Of a stretch of DNA of 64,000 bases, positions 8,499-17,270 are shown in pieces. A program made the position numbers and the translations under genes. Numbering within the stretch: position 1 is the first letter of the stretch; each line of letters begins with the position of its first letter. Source of the stretch: Casp-Chloro-G3 sp002816715 (GTDB lineage Bacteria; Chloroflexota; Dehalococcoidia; Lucifugimonadales; UBA3495); assembly GCA_027623815.1 (NCBI GenBank), contig JAQBUV010000004.1, positions 1 through 64,000 on the forward strand, read 5' to 3'. The notes under the pieces are model-generated. The model ran no database searches, had not been told where the DNA came from, and saw only the letters and a list, made by a program, of their open reading frames with translations.

Positions 8499-9809
8499 AT
8501 GCGTAAGCCGATGGTAAAAATTTCCAACTTCTCAGTAGTTTCAAATCTGGGACGTGCCGCCTGGTTTACCAAACTTAGTGTTGCCACCCTGATGTTGGGT
8601 CTATTGCTATCGGCCTGCACGATCACCGCGGTTTCCGATGGTCAAGCCAGTGATGCGGTGCTAGAGACAGTTCCGGAAGCCCGCCCCGTCTCAGTGGCCG
8701 AGACTGAGATTAACGTACTGAATCCGGTAGAGAGCGCGGCTCCGCAACTTAGTGCGCTGGATGCCGACGGAATTGTGGCGGCTCAAGAACAGGTGATGAG
8801 CGGAATTTATGAGAGGTTGGTGCCATCGGTGGTCCGTATCCGGTCGGTCCGGCAGCTTGACCAGACCGGCAGCTTGCCCGGCGTTCCTGGAACTCCGGAT
8901 TTTGAACGGAGCAGCGGCTCTGGATTCGTTTGGGACGATCAGGGCCACATAGTTACCAACCACCACGTCATTGATGGAGCCGACCGGGTGACGGTGATAT
9001 TTGCTGATGACACCGAGTTAGATGCCACACTCTTGGGCAGTGACCCGGACTCCGACCTGGCAGTGCTTCAGGTCGAGGATAGCGATCACCCCATGCCACC
9101 GGTGGTTCTGGGAGACAGCTCGGCAGTGCGAGTTGGCAACATCGCGGTCGCAATTGGCAATCCCTTCGGCCAAGAATTTACCATCACCAGTGGCATTATC
9201 AGCGCCGTGGGCCGCACCATTCGCAGCGGCAACAGCCAATTTTCTATTCCTCAAGTGATTCAGACTGACGCTCCAATTAATCCGGGCAATTCAGGTGGGC
9301 CGCTGCTGGATCGCCAGGGCCGGGTGATTGGGGTCAACACCCAGATTATTAGTAACAACGGGGCCAGTTCCGGCATTGGGTTTGCGGTGCCAATCAATGC
9401 CGCCAAGCGCGTGATCCCAGGATTGATTGAACACGGCCGGTATGAGTATGCCTGGCTGGGTATTAGCGGCACCACGCTGACGGGAGACACGGCTGAACTG
9501 GCCGGACTGCCCAGGAATACCAGAGGTACATTAATTATTGAGGTTGCACCCGGAGGCCCCGCCGACAAGGGTGGTCTGCTTGGCAGCGACGCTACCAGTA
9601 CCATCGACGGCCTGGAATTTCCAGTAGGAGGGGATGTGATCGTTGCAATTAACGGCAACCCCATTGAGGAAATGGATCAGCTAATCACTTATTTGATCGA
9701 GAACACGAGCCCGGGGGGGAAGGTTGAGATTGAGTTTTTTAGAGACGGAGAATCGGGAGATGCTAGGGAAACCTTGACGGTTACTCTGGGCAAACGTCCT
9801 GGATTCTAG
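8499..9809 (+). CDS. HtrA/Deg-family trypsin-like serine protease, predicted lipoprotein
   Basis: An extracytoplasmic quality-control protease of 436 residues. The N-terminus has a basic region, a hydrophobic stretch and the lipobox LLSAC at about residues 29-33, so the mature protein is probably lipid-anchored outside the membrane. The trypsin-like domain shows all three catalytic residues: His in VTNHHVIDGA, Asp in DPDSDLAVL and Ser in NPGNSGGPLLD. A C-terminal PDZ domain (roughly residues 320-425) contains RGTLIIEVAPGGPADKGG and DVIVAINGNPI. The ATG at 8499 is chosen because GGAG lies 9 bases upstream; an in-frame TTG at 8484 is less likely. The gene stands alone, divergent from the DUF255 gene. 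Confidence 0.95.
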   Translation: MRKPMVKISNFSVVSNLGRAAWFTKLSVATLMLGLLLSACTITAVSDGQASDAVLETVPEARPVSVAETEINVLNPVESAAPQLSALDADGIVAAQEQVMSGIYERLVPSVVRIRSVRQLDQTGSLPGVPGTPDFERSSGSGFVWDDQGHIVTNHHVIDGADRVTVIFADDTELDATLLGSDPDSDLAVLQVEDSDHPMPPVVLGDSSAVRVGNIAVAIGNPFGQEFTITSGIISAVGRTIRSGNSQFSIPQVIQTDAPINPGNSGGPLLDRQGRVIGVNTQIISNNGASSGIGFAVPINAAKRVIPGLIEHGRYEYAWLGISGTTLTGDTAELAGLPRNTRGTLIIEVAPGGPADKGGLLGSDATSTIDGLEFPVGGDVIVAINGNPIEEMDQLITYLIENTSPGGKVEIEFFRDGESGDARETLTVTLGKRPGF

Positions 9810-9833
9810 TCTGAATCAAGATCGGACAACGTA

Positions 9834-9863
9834 GATTATTGGTGATTATTGGTGATTATTGGT
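9834..9863. repeat. Three tandem copies of a 10-bp unit
   Basis: GATTATTGGT is repeated three times head to tail, directly downstream of the HtrA gene. It lies outside any gene. The 10-bp period matches one helical turn, but no function can be assigned. Confidence 0.9.
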
Positions 9864-10042
9864 TCACTTCAATTGCGTTGTTCTATATTTAGAATGAACG
9901 AGTCAGAACGAAAGCTTCGAAGCAAATTCTATCCCTGGTAGTGGGAGTGTTTAACCCAGTCGTTACAATGCCCAACCTTACTTCTCACCGTGGTGCCGGA
10001 TACTAGCAATAACAGAAAAGCCACTGGCACGGAGAAGCAATT

Positions 10043-10228
10043 ATGAGACTAGGATTTATCGGAGCATTCATCAGCGTAGCGGTAATCATGGTCGCTTTGG
10101 GCGGCATAGCTTGGAGTTTTTACTCCGCTCCGAGTTCCTACGCCATGGAATCCGAAGGTTTGCACCGCGTCATAGACCTTGAGCGCCAGTCAATGTCCAA
10201 TAATTTTTACAACCGGTCCAGCGACTAG
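10043..10228 (+). CDS. Small single-pass membrane protein, unknown
   Basis: A 61-residue reading frame with a good GGAGAA ribosome binding site 7 bases before its ATG and a strong terminator just downstream, both of which support a real gene. Residues 4-28 form one hydrophobic segment (for example GAFISVAVIMVALGG), followed by a polar tail containing MESEGLHRVIDLERQ. No family is recognised. It lies alone between the HtrA gene and the chemoreceptor remnant. Confidence 0.6.
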   Translation: MRLGFIGAFISVAVIMVALGGIAWSFYSAPSSYAMESEGLHRVIDLERQSMSNNFYNRSSD

Positions 10229-10294
10229 TCGAATGGGGGTTCGTGTTTCCTCACGAACGTACCGGGGCAAAGGAAAAATCTCTAGGGGCACAAC

Positions 10295-10327
10295 AAAAAA
10301 GGGAGCGGACGATATCCGCTCTCTTTT
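10295..10327 (+). terminator. Strong intrinsic terminator after the small membrane protein gene
   Basis: A-run, then GGGAGCGGA, a 5-base loop, TCCGCTCTC and a run of six T. The stem is almost perfectly paired and extends into the A and T tracts, so it could work in both directions. Confidence 0.88.
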
Positions 10328-10424
10328 TTGATCCTGACTACAGCTTCAGGGCATTGGTAACCCTGGCTTGTTGGAGTCGGTGACGGCGTTTCATGCGGTT
10401 ATTTGTATTTTAGTCTTTCCCGCA

Positions 10425-10691
10425 CTATTCGAAGCGGGGGCCGTTGAGCATGAACTTCCCGATAGCTTCCTGGAGTTTCTTGGTCTGATTGTCCATATTC
10501 TCAGCGGAGGCTGCAATTTCCTGAAGCTGGGAGCTAATGTCCTTAGCGGAGGCTGACCTTTCCTCTACCGGTCTAGAAACCTGGCTGCTATAGGCGGCCA
10601 TTTGCTGGGTAGCCGCCAAATTCATTGGAAACCTACTCTCAGGTGATTCCGGGAATCCAGAAAGTTGCCGATCTGAAGTTTGACCACGCAT
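10425..10691 (-). pseudogene. C-terminal remnant of a methyl-accepting chemotaxis protein
   Basis: The 88-codon frame resembles the very end of a chemoreceptor signalling domain: AATQQMAAYSSQVSRPVEE, SASAKDISSQLQEIAASAE and LQEAIGKFMLN, a heptad-repeat coiled coil near the last methylation helix. The first about 22 codons (MRGQTSDRQLSGF onward) do not fit, and no sensor, membrane, HAMP or hairpin-tip region precedes it. I read it as the 3' end of a lost chemoreceptor gene. No other chemotaxis gene is in the window. Confidence 0.65.
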
Positions 10692-10774
10692 CCGTTACGG
10701 CCTCTAAAAACGTAGAAGTTGTTAGCACTAGTTTTCAGAGTTTTTTAACCAAATGTTTGCAGCGGTAAAAATTA

Positions 10775-10800
10775 AGGCCCCAGGATTACTCCCAGGGCCT
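10775..10800 (-). terminator. Terminator of the tRNA-His/tRNA-Arg transcript
   Basis: AGGCCC and GGGCCT pair, with an inner three-pair stem and a mismatch of two bases. On the minus strand the hairpin is followed by TTAATTTTTACC. It is placed just after the end of the tRNA-Arg gene, 18 bases away. Confidence 0.7.
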
Positions 10801-10817
10801 ATTATTGTGCTCAATTA

Positions 10818-10893
10818 TGGTGCGCCCGGTGGGATTCGAACCCACAACCCCTGGGTTCGAAGCCCAGTACTCTATCCATTGAGCTACAGGCGC
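10818..10893 (-). tRNA. tRNA-Arg (anticodon TCG)
   Basis: Reading the minus strand, a full cloverleaf can be drawn. The acceptor GCGCCTG pairs with CGGGCGC, the D arm is GCTC..GAG(T), and the anticodon stem CTGGG/CCCAG encloses the loop CTTCGAA with anticodon TCG. The T arm is GTGGG-TTCGAAT-CCCAC, the discriminator is A and CCA is encoded. The length is 76 bases including CCA. It lies 22 bases after tRNA-His and probably shares its transcript. Confidence 0.95.
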
Positions 10894-10915
10894 ATTGCAG
10901 TGATTGGGTGAGAAC

Positions 10916-10993
10916 TGGGGCGAGCGACGGGATTCGAACCCGTGGTCTCCTGTGCCACAGACAGGCGCCTTAGACCGCTTGGCTACGCTCGCC
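10916..10993 (-). tRNA. tRNA-His (anticodon GTG)
   Basis: The anticodon stem CCTGT/ACAGG encloses the loop CTGTGGC with anticodon GTG. The extra G at position -1 opposite C73, the identity element of bacterial tRNA-His, is encoded. The T arm ACGGG-TTCGAAT-CCCGT and an encoded CCA are present. An open reading frame crossing both tRNAs is an artefact. Confidence 0.96.
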
Positions 10994-11141
10994 ATTTGGC
11001 ATTGAAGGGATATACTTCCTCTGTGCGTACCAGCATTCTTACAGCAGCTTACCCTTCAGCGGCTCACCCTTCAGCACCTTACATGGTAGCAAAAAGGTAG
11101 GTGGGTTACAAGAAGGCAATAATCCCCGCTGGCGCGTGGCG

Positions 11142-11171
11142 TTGAATTTACCACCTAAAGTTCAATACAAT
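11142..11171 (+). promoter_or_regulatory. Probable promoter of the ABC transporter operon
   Basis: TTGAAT (11142-11147) and TACAAT (11166-11171) are 18 bases apart in the 313-base gap between tRNA-His and the binding-protein gene. Transcription from here would leave a leader of about 130 bases containing a GC-rich hairpin around 11184-11203. No known riboswitch is recognised in it. Confidence 0.5.
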
Positions 11172-11306
11172 GGTGATACCTCCCGGGTGCTACACCGGGC
11201 ATCCAGGATGTAGCCTAGGAAATAAGCCAGGCGAAAAGTTCTGAATTGCCTCTAAATAGGCAGCCCGGAGCCAGTAATTTTAACACGACAGAAAAGGTGG
11301 ATAACA

Positions 11307-13022
11307 ATGGCTTGGAAATCCCTGATCGCAATGGTCATCGGTTCATTATTCCTGACGGCGTGCTCAACGGTGTCAACCCCCGCCACACCGGAGCCGACTA
11401 CCCCTCAAACTTCCCCGTCAACGGCATCTTCCACCGCGACAACCCCAAGCAACACATCCACCACGCCCAATGAAACATTTTCGCTACAGGCCCAAGTTGA
11501 CGCCGTTGATGCTGCTCAGGGCGGAAAACTGGTACGATTGTTCCGCGATCCGCCAACCCTTGATCCTCACCTAACGACCGATAACATCTCCGGCGCTCTG
11601 GTCAACGAAGTGTACAGTGGTTTAGTCAATGTGGACTTGGACCTTAACGTGGTCCCGGACTTAGCCGAAACCATCGACGTTAGCGACGACGGTCGAACCT
11701 ACACTTTCCATCTTCGCAGCAACGCAAAATTCCACGACGGCAAAACCGTGACTGCCCCGGACGTGAAGTGGTCTTTGGAAAGAGTCACCAATCCAGAAAC
11801 TCAGGCACCAGTGGCCGCCCAATACCTGTCCGACATAGTAGGTGTGACTGAGAAACTCAACGGTTCCGCCAGCTCCATAGAGGGAGTTCGAGTCGTCGAT
11901 GACCGCACCATTGAAATCACCATTGACGCCCCCAAGTCCTATTTCCTGGCCAAACTGACCTATCCCACCGCATTTGTGCTGGACCGGGATAATATTGAAG
12001 GCAAGGGGAATGATTGGCTTCGGCAACCCAACGGCACCGGGCCGTTTAAGCTGGCCCAGTATGATATTGGTGAAATCCTCCGGCTGGAACGAAACGATAA
12101 TTATTATCGCAAACTGGCTTACCTGGATGAAATCGACTTCATATTGAGCGGCGGCACTGCCATGTTGATGTACGAGAATAACGAAATTCACTTGACCGGC
12201 GTGGGTATCGGCGACCTTGACCGGGTGTTGGACCCCAGCGAGCCTCTGAACGCCCAGCTGCAAACTGCGCCATCAAATTTCAGCGTTGATTACATTGGCC
12301 TCAACGTCGAACAGCCACCGTTGGATGATCCCAAATTACGGCTGGCCTTGAACCTCGCATTTGATCGGGAAGCCATCGCGACCCAGGTATTATCCAATTT
12401 AAGGACACCAGCCAACGGCATCATCCCCATGGGGTTTCCCTCGTATAATACCAACCTCAGCGGCTACCAATATGACCCGGAAATGGCCAGGCAACTGCTC
12501 AAAGAATCCAAATACGGTAATGACTTGGATAACCTGCCCCGTATCACCCTGAACATATCGGGTAGTTTTGGGGCCAATGTCCCCTTGGACTTGGAAGTTA
12601 TACTGCAGGCTTGGGAGCAGGAACTGGGGATCCAAGTTGATATTCAGCAGACTGAGTGGGCGACCTTCCTTCAGGATCTGCATGCCCGTCGCTACCAAAT
12701 GTTCACTATCGCCTGGGGAGCCGACTACCCCGATCCGGAGAATTTCCTGGACGTTCTGTTCTACACCGGGAGTGACAACAACCAGACCAACTACAGCAAT
12801 CCAGAAGTGGACGCCCTGCTGGAGCAAGCCAGAGTTGAGGGAGATCAGGCCAAGCGGTTTGAGTTGTATAATCGCATTGAGCAGATGATATTGGACGAAG
12901 CTCCCTGGGTGCCTCTGTGGAACAGCGGAGAGAGTTACCTTTTGCTAAAGCCAGAGGTCAAGGGTTATTATTTGACCCCCATGACCATACCCAAGTATCG
13001 CCACGTATATATTATCAACTAA
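11307..13022 (+). CDS. ABC transporter substrate-binding lipoprotein, peptide/nickel family 5
   Basis: Captures the substrate outside the membrane and hands it to the two permeases encoded next. The 571-residue protein begins with a signal peptide ending in the lipobox LFLTAC (Cys about residue 19). A Ser/Thr/Pro-rich linker of about 45 residues follows. The family 5 fold then starts at LVRLFRDPPTLDPHLTTDN and contains GRTYTFHLRSNAKFHDGKTV, the family signature region. Near residue 470 TIAWGADYPDPENFLD is also characteristic of oligopeptide/dipeptide binding proteins. The substrate cannot be fixed: di- or oligopeptides, but family 5 members also bind sugars and nickel. The gene is followed after 12 bases by the first permease. 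Confidence 0.93.
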   Translation: MAWKSLIAMVIGSLFLTACSTVSTPATPEPTTPQTSPSTASSTATTPSNTSTTPNETFSLQAQVDAVDAAQGGKLVRLFRDPPTLDPHLTTDNISGALVNEVYSGLVNVDLDLNVVPDLAETIDVSDDGRTYTFHLRSNAKFHDGKTVTAPDVKWSLERVTNPETQAPVAAQYLSDIVGVTEKLNGSASSIEGVRVVDDRTIEITIDAPKSYFLAKLTYPTAFVLDRDNIEGKGNDWLRQPNGTGPFKLAQYDIGEILRLERNDNYYRKLAYLDEIDFILSGGTAMLMYENNEIHLTGVGIGDLDRVLDPSEPLNAQLQTAPSNFSVDYIGLNVEQPPLDDPKLRLALNLAFDREAIATQVLSNLRTPANGIIPMGFPSYNTNLSGYQYDPEMARQLLKESKYGNDLDNLPRITLNISGSFGANVPLDLEVILQAWEQELGIQVDIQQTEWATFLQDLHARRYQMFTIAWGADYPDPENFLDVLFYTGSDNNQTNYSNPEVDALLEQARVEGDQAKRFELYNRIEQMILDEAPWVPLWNSGESYLLLKPEVKGYYLTPMTIPKYRHVYIIN

Positions 13023-13034
13023 GGGGAACGCTGC

Positions 13035-13982
13035 TTGGGTACTTATATCGCTCGCCGTTTGTTGTGGGTGCCGGTACTATTGTTTCTGGTCTCATTCATA
13101 ACCTTTGTCCTGGGGCAATTTGGGCCTGGCGACCCGGTCCAAATTCTTTTGGGCCAATACTCCGACCCGGCAGCGGTGCAGCGGATTCGAGAACAGCGCG
13201 GCCTCGACGAAAACGTCGCAGTCCAATACTATCGGTACATCTCTGGAGTCGTGCAGGGAGACTTTGGCGAGAGCTACCAGTACCGGGGCCGCAGCGTCGG
13301 AGAACTACTCGCCAAGCGCATCCCGGTATCGGCCCAGTTGAACCTGGCCGCCCTGATCATTTCCGTGGGCTTGGGCATACCCATTGGCTTATTTTCAGCG
13401 CTGAAGCAAGGTTCCATTTGGGATACTACCTCGGTAGCCGCCACCTTGCTGGCCCAGTCCCTCCCGGTTTTCTTTACCGCGCCAGTGCTCTTGCTTGTAT
13501 TTGCATTGAAGTTGGATATTTTGCCAACCCACGGTTGGGGCGGGTTCTTCGATTCCAGAATCATCCTGCCTGCCCTGGTGATTGGCATTCCTGGCGTGGC
13601 GATCATCACCCGTCTGACCCGGGCCAGCACCTTAGAGGTGGTGCACCAGGACTATGTGCGCACGGCACGGGCCAAGGGGTTGGGCGAACGAGCCGTAATT
13701 ACCCGTCATATCCTCCGCAACGCTCTGATCCCGGTGGTCACCACTCTGGGATTCGCGCTGGCTGGTCTGGCTAGCGGTTCATTCATTGTTGAGTTGTATT
13801 TCGGCATTCCCGGCGTAGGTCTCCTGGCCATAGAATCCCTCTTTGCCCGGGATTACCCCATCATCATGGCCGTAGTAATCATTGGAACAACGCTATTTGT
13901 CCTGGCGAACCTGCTGATCGACCTGGCTTATCCTTTCCTAGACCCCAGAATACGTTTGGGAGGCGGTAATATTGGCGGGTGA
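13035..13982 (+). CDS. ABC transporter permease, DppB/OppB type
   Basis: An integral membrane permease of 315 residues with about six transmembrane helices, starting MGTYIARRLLWVPVLLFLVS. The EAA-type cytoplasmic loop that docks the ATPase is visible at about residues 210-235 (DYVRTARAKGLGERAVITRHILRNA, shown here in parts: YVRTARAKGLGE, HILRNALIP). The start is TTG at 13035, preceded by AGGGG about 9 bases upstream. It follows the binding protein closely and overlaps the next permease gene by 11 bases, so the three genes form one operon. Confidence 0.92.
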   Translation: MGTYIARRLLWVPVLLFLVSFITFVLGQFGPGDPVQILLGQYSDPAAVQRIREQRGLDENVAVQYYRYISGVVQGDFGESYQYRGRSVGELLAKRIPVSAQLNLAALIISVGLGIPIGLFSALKQGSIWDTTSVAATLLAQSLPVFFTAPVLLLVFALKLDILPTHGWGGFFDSRIILPALVIGIPGVAIITRLTRASTLEVVHQDYVRTARAKGLGERAVITRHILRNALIPVVTTLGFALAGLASGSFIVELYFGIPGVGLLAIESLFARDYPIIMAVVIIGTTLFVLANLLIDLAYPFLDPRIRLGGGNIGG

Positions 13983-14940
13983 GAATACGACTACAGTACT
14001 GACCGGGTCGCCGAGTCATGGCCGAAGTTACATGGCCCTTTCTCTGCGGCGGCTGCGGCGTAAAAAGCTGGCCATGTTTTTCCTGGGAATCATCGTCATC
14101 ATGTATGGGGCCGGCATCTTTGCTTCCGTGGTAACCCCCTATGGCTACAACGACCAGGACCTGTCTATCGCCAAACAAGGCCCCAGTGTCTGGCATCCCT
14201 TTGGCACTGATCGTTTAGGCCGGGATATGTTGACCCGCGTCATCTTTGGATTGAGAACCACGGTGATCATAACCGTTACGTCGTTAGTTGCCGGTAGCCT
14301 GTTCTTGGGAATCATCCTGGGCTTGATCAGCGGCTATTTTGGAAAGCTGGCTGACAGCGTCATCATGCGGGCTGGCGAGGTGACCTCGGCGTTCCCTGAA
14401 GTGTTCCTGTTGTTGATTATTGTGGCCACTTTGCGGCCCCGAATCGTCGTTTGGGTACGGGCATTTGAGGACGCTACGGGGATAGATTGGATCGTAAAAC
14501 TGGGTATAGTCGACTTTGCGGTGGTATCTTTTGCCCTGGCCGTATTCTCCTGGTTCGGCATGGCCCGCCTGGTCAGAGGGCAGGTGCTTCAAGTGCGGGA
14601 AAACCAGTATTCAGAAGCCGCTCGGGCGGTTGGAGCGTCTACCGCTCGTATCTTGCGGGTGCACGTATTTCCCAACATCATCAGCCCGGTAATTGTGGCC
14701 GTCTCGGCTGGGCTGGCCGCTTTTGCTGGCGCCGAGCTATTTCTCAGCTTTATTGGTATTGGTGTTCAGCCCCCCACGCCAAGCCTGGGCCGCATGATTT
14801 TTGAGGAAAGCAGCATCTCGGTGCTGCGCAGTGACCCGCACCTGCTCTTGTTTCCGGTGATCACTGTCTCTATTTTGCTGTTCTCTTTCAACCTGCTGGG
14901 CGACGCAGTCAACGACGCCTTCAATCCCCGCACCCGTTGA
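13972..14940 (+). CDS. ABC transporter permease, DppC/OppC type
   Basis: The partner permease of 322 residues. It has an N-terminal cytoplasmic segment, a first transmembrane helix near residues 35-55, the FGTDRLGRDMLTRV motif near residue 81 that is typical of DppC/OppC, and the ATPase-docking loop with YSEAARAVGAS near residue 215. The start TTG lies inside the end of the previous gene with GGGAGG 8 bases upstream. No ATPase genes (DppD/DppF) follow. Instead a 201-bp inverted-repeat element and an opposed gene come next, so the ATPases must be encoded elsewhere or shared. Confidence 0.92.
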   Translation: MAGENTTTVLTGSPSHGRSYMALSLRRLRRKKLAMFFLGIIVIMYGAGIFASVVTPYGYNDQDLSIAKQGPSVWHPFGTDRLGRDMLTRVIFGLRTTVIITVTSLVAGSLFLGIILGLISGYFGKLADSVIMRAGEVTSAFPEVFLLLIIVATLRPRIVVWVRAFEDATGIDWIVKLGIVDFAVVSFALAVFSWFGMARLVRGQVLQVRENQYSEAARAVGASTARILRVHVFPNIISPVIVAVSAGLAAFAGAELFLSFIGIGVQPPTPSLGRMIFEESSISVLRSDPHLLLFPVITVSILLFSFNLLGDAVNDAFNPRTR

Positions 14941-14968
14941 CCGGGCTATTTTAAGACAGTTAGCCAAC

Positions 14969-15169
14969 ATGAGTCATCCCGAATTTTCCGGCCAGATGGC
15001 GGGTTGTGGATGACCCTAACAAGTCGCAGGCGGTAACTCCCTCTCCCTCGATGGGAGAGGGTTGGGGTGAGGGTGAGTCCCCCTCCCTCTAACTCCCTCC
15101 CACCAGAGCAGGGAGGACAGCCTATCGATGCAAAGGGAGTTCCTCTTACCTAAATTCGGGATGACTCAT
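14969..15169. mobile_element. 201-bp element with perfect 18-bp terminal inverted repeats
   Basis: ATGAGTCATCCCGAATTT (14969-14986) recurs as its exact reverse complement at 15152-15169. The interior has no coding potential and contains a palindromic CTCCCT...GGGAGAGGG-type repeat. Size, perfect ends and lack of genes suggest a non-autonomous (MITE-like) element. No clear target duplication is visible. Confidence 0.65.
15034..15086. repeat. Palindromic intergenic repeat (CTCTCCC/GGGAGAGG type), copy 1
   Basis: CTCCCTCTCCCTCGATGGGA is followed by GAGGGTTGGGGTGAGGGTGA. The same consensus (CTCTCCC..GGAGAGG..TGAGGTGAGGG) occurs at 18511-18600 and 20561-20640, so it is a dispersed structured repeat. 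Confidence 0.75.
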
Positions 15170-15208
15170 ATTTATAATCTGCAGTTCAGCGCCGCTTTGG
15201 CTCTTTCG

Positions 15209-16600
15209 CTAACGCCGCCGCCGGATTCCCCTGGCAGTCAGCATTGCCAAAGGCCCGCCCAACAGCGCCAGCATCGCCAGGTCGGTCACCGAGTTGCCGG
15301 AGTGGCTAGGTGCGCTACAACCGGGTGATGCCTGGTTCGTGTCCTGCTCGACTGGCTCGGGAGTGTTTGCTGGCACCGGCACGGCGGTCTCCTGGGCGGA
15401 GATCGTGGGAGCCGCTGTGGCTGCCAAAATTGACGTAGGTGGTGGGGTAGGCGTGGCCTGCTGCTGTGCGACTCGATCTTCAGGTTCCGGCAGGGGTTCT
15501 AGCCCCAAGGACTTGCGCCATTCAGTGTCCAGTCCATATTGGTCGAATCCGTAAGTCTCTTGCAGAGCCGTGTCGATGTCAAATGTGCGCTTCAAGGCGA
15601 CGACCAGGTCGGCCATCTTCTGTTCGTCGTAGTTTGACAGCATAAACTCGACCACCGACTTGCCCTGCCCGTATGCGATTATTATATCGTCAGGAGTGCC
15701 GCTGAAGGTGGCTTGAAACCAGAGCGGCCTGAGCCGCCCATTTTCGATGGCCCGGCTCAAGGCCCGGTCGTATTCCTCGCCGGGCTCAATATTTCCGTAT
15801 TCGGCCAGTCCCTCATTGAGCCAGGAAGGAAACTTGGCGGTGGCCCTCCCGGCGGCATCGGCCACCAGCAGGTGAGTGAATTCGTGGGACGTGGTGCCCA
15901 GATAATCGCTCCCGGCACCGAGTACCAGCAGCACCCGTTCTTCGGAAAATGCGGTGCCCTGAGTTATCAGGTTATCCCTGACGGCTTGAGCACGAAATGG
16001 CAGGGCCTCTACCATCGACCCGTAGTCGCCATAGGTGACAATGTGCAGCGGGTCTTTTGGATCTATGCCCAGTATCGGCCCCATGCGCTGGAGGGTCTCT
16101 TGAGCGGCCTCCAAGATAGCCTGGGCTCGCCCATCAATCACCGTGTCGTTGTAGTAAAGGGTGATCAACCCGTCCGACAACGTTTGCCATTCAAGCCGGT
16201 GATCCAGGTAAACGAATACCTGGTCTTCGGTTCGGAGCGTCCGGCCAGTCTTGTCCCGAATCTCAAAGGAATACTCGATGCGGGTTCCCGGAGGTATGAA
16301 CTCGCCGCCGCTGCCGCTGGGAATCAAGGACTCGCCGGTAATCTCGGTGCCTGGTTCAAAATCAACCACCCGGTAGCCGCTTCGGTTGCTCTGTCCCAGC
16401 TTTTTGAAAGTTACCCGAATATCGTCAATTTCATCCGGGCTGGTGGCTTCGATGAAGAATTTGACCCCGTTGGGGAAATCGCTCACCGCGCTCTGACTGA
16501 CCACCACGATTTGATCTCCATTGGCGTGAACCGCATCGGACGTCGCCAACGTGGTGGCCCCAATCAGGATTGCAATAAACCAGAGCAGACATAGCTTCAA
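15209..16600 (-). CDS. Membrane-anchored gluzincin-like peptidase (peptidase MA family-like)
   Basis: A 463-residue predicted exported protein. It has an N-terminal signal peptide (LWFIAILIGATTLATS), a beta-rich region to about residue 150, then a zinc-peptidase-like domain. The zinc motif HEFTH appears near residue 239 (TTSHEFTHLLVAD), followed by the third ligand region WLNEGLAEYGN about 25 residues later, the HExxH...E pattern of gluzincins. A Pro/Thr-rich linker (about residues 375-430) leads to one C-terminal transmembrane segment (LAMLALLGGPLAMLTA) and a basic end (RRRR), so the domain would face outward while anchored. TTG start at 16600 with GAGAGG 5 bases upstream. The substrate is unknown. 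Confidence 0.82.
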   Translation of the reverse strand: MKLCLLWFIAILIGATTLATSDAVHANGDQIVVVSQSAVSDFPNGVKFFIEATSPDEIDDIRVTFKKLGQSNRSGYRVVDFEPGTEITGESLIPSGSGGEFIPPGTRIEYSFEIRDKTGRTLRTEDQVFVYLDHRLEWQTLSDGLITLYYNDTVIDGRAQAILEAAQETLQRMGPILGIDPKDPLHIVTYGDYGSMVEALPFRAQAVRDNLITQGTAFSEERVLLVLGAGSDYLGTTSHEFTHLLVADAAGRATAKFPSWLNEGLAEYGNIEPGEEYDRALSRAIENGRLRPLWFQATFSGTPDDIIIAYGQGKSVVEFMLSNYDEQKMADLVVALKRTFDIDTALQETYGFDQYGLDTEWRKSLGLEPLPEPEDRVAQQQATPTPPPTSILAATAAPTISAQETAVPVPANTPEPVEQDTNQASPGCSAPSHSGNSVTDLAMLALLGGPLAMLTARGIRRRR

Positions 16601-16841
16601 AAGAACCTCTCAAAAATCGTTAGTACTGTTTGTTACGTTGATCGCCGGATGATAGACCTATGCAATGATGAAAATCCGGCGTCCTGGTCATGGGATGGCG
16701 CATTGTTCCCATCAACAAGGATACACGGTGCCAAATTGAAGGGCTAGGGGATTCAGCTTGACGCTGGGCGGTTTTATCCGTATTCTCTCTGTTGACGCTA
16801 GGTATTTGGCGTTTGCAGATGATTGAATTTAGGAGCGCGAG

Positions 16842-17264
16842 ATGACCCAACCAGCGCCTCGAATCACACCTCCGGTGCCTCAGCCTGAGTCTGACTTTTA
16901 TTGGGAGAAGTGCAAGGAGGGCGAGCTTTGGCTGCGCCATTGCAAAGCCTGTGACCGCAGCTACTTCTATCCTCGGGACATCTGTCCCCACTGCTTTTCC
17001 CGGGACACTGACTGGGTAAAAACCGACGGCAAGGCGGTGGTGCATACCTTTGCCATTGTCCATCGGTCGCCGGTTCCCGCCTTTCGGGACAAAGCGCCCT
17101 ACGTCACCGCCGTGGTCGAGTTTGCCGGTGGTGCGCGCATGGCTACCAACCTGGTGGAGGTGGAACCCGACCCGGCCATTATCAAGTGCGGAATGCCGGT
17201 GGAGGTGGTCTTTGAGGAGTTGGACGAAAAAATCTCCCTGCCCTACTTCCGGCCAGTCTCTTAG
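16842..17264 (+). CDS. DUF35 OB-fold protein with rubredoxin-like zinc ribbon
   Basis: A 140-residue acyl-CoA-associated protein. The zinc ribbon cysteines are CKAC (about residue 38-41) and CPHC (about 53-56), followed by the OB-fold part with VHTFAIVHR and DKAPYVTAVVEF. Proteins of this family accompany thiolases or acyl-CoA condensing enzymes and help bind acyl-CoA or channel intermediates. No thiolase is adjacent here; an SDR oxidoreductase follows after 6 bases instead. AGGAG lies 8 bases before the ATG. Confidence 0.9.
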   Translation: MTQPAPRITPPVPQPESDFYWEKCKEGELWLRHCKACDRSYFYPRDICPHCFSRDTDWVKTDGKAVVHTFAIVHRSPVPAFRDKAPYVTAVVEFAGGARMATNLVEVEPDPAIIKCGMPVEVVFEELDEKISLPYFRPVS

Positions 17265-17270
17265 ACCGGG

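Noticed and set aside
10786..10995. Open frame of 69 codons across the two tRNA genes
   Set aside because: It is the translation of tRNA-His and tRNA-Arg, a known type of false gene; both cloverleaves are complete.
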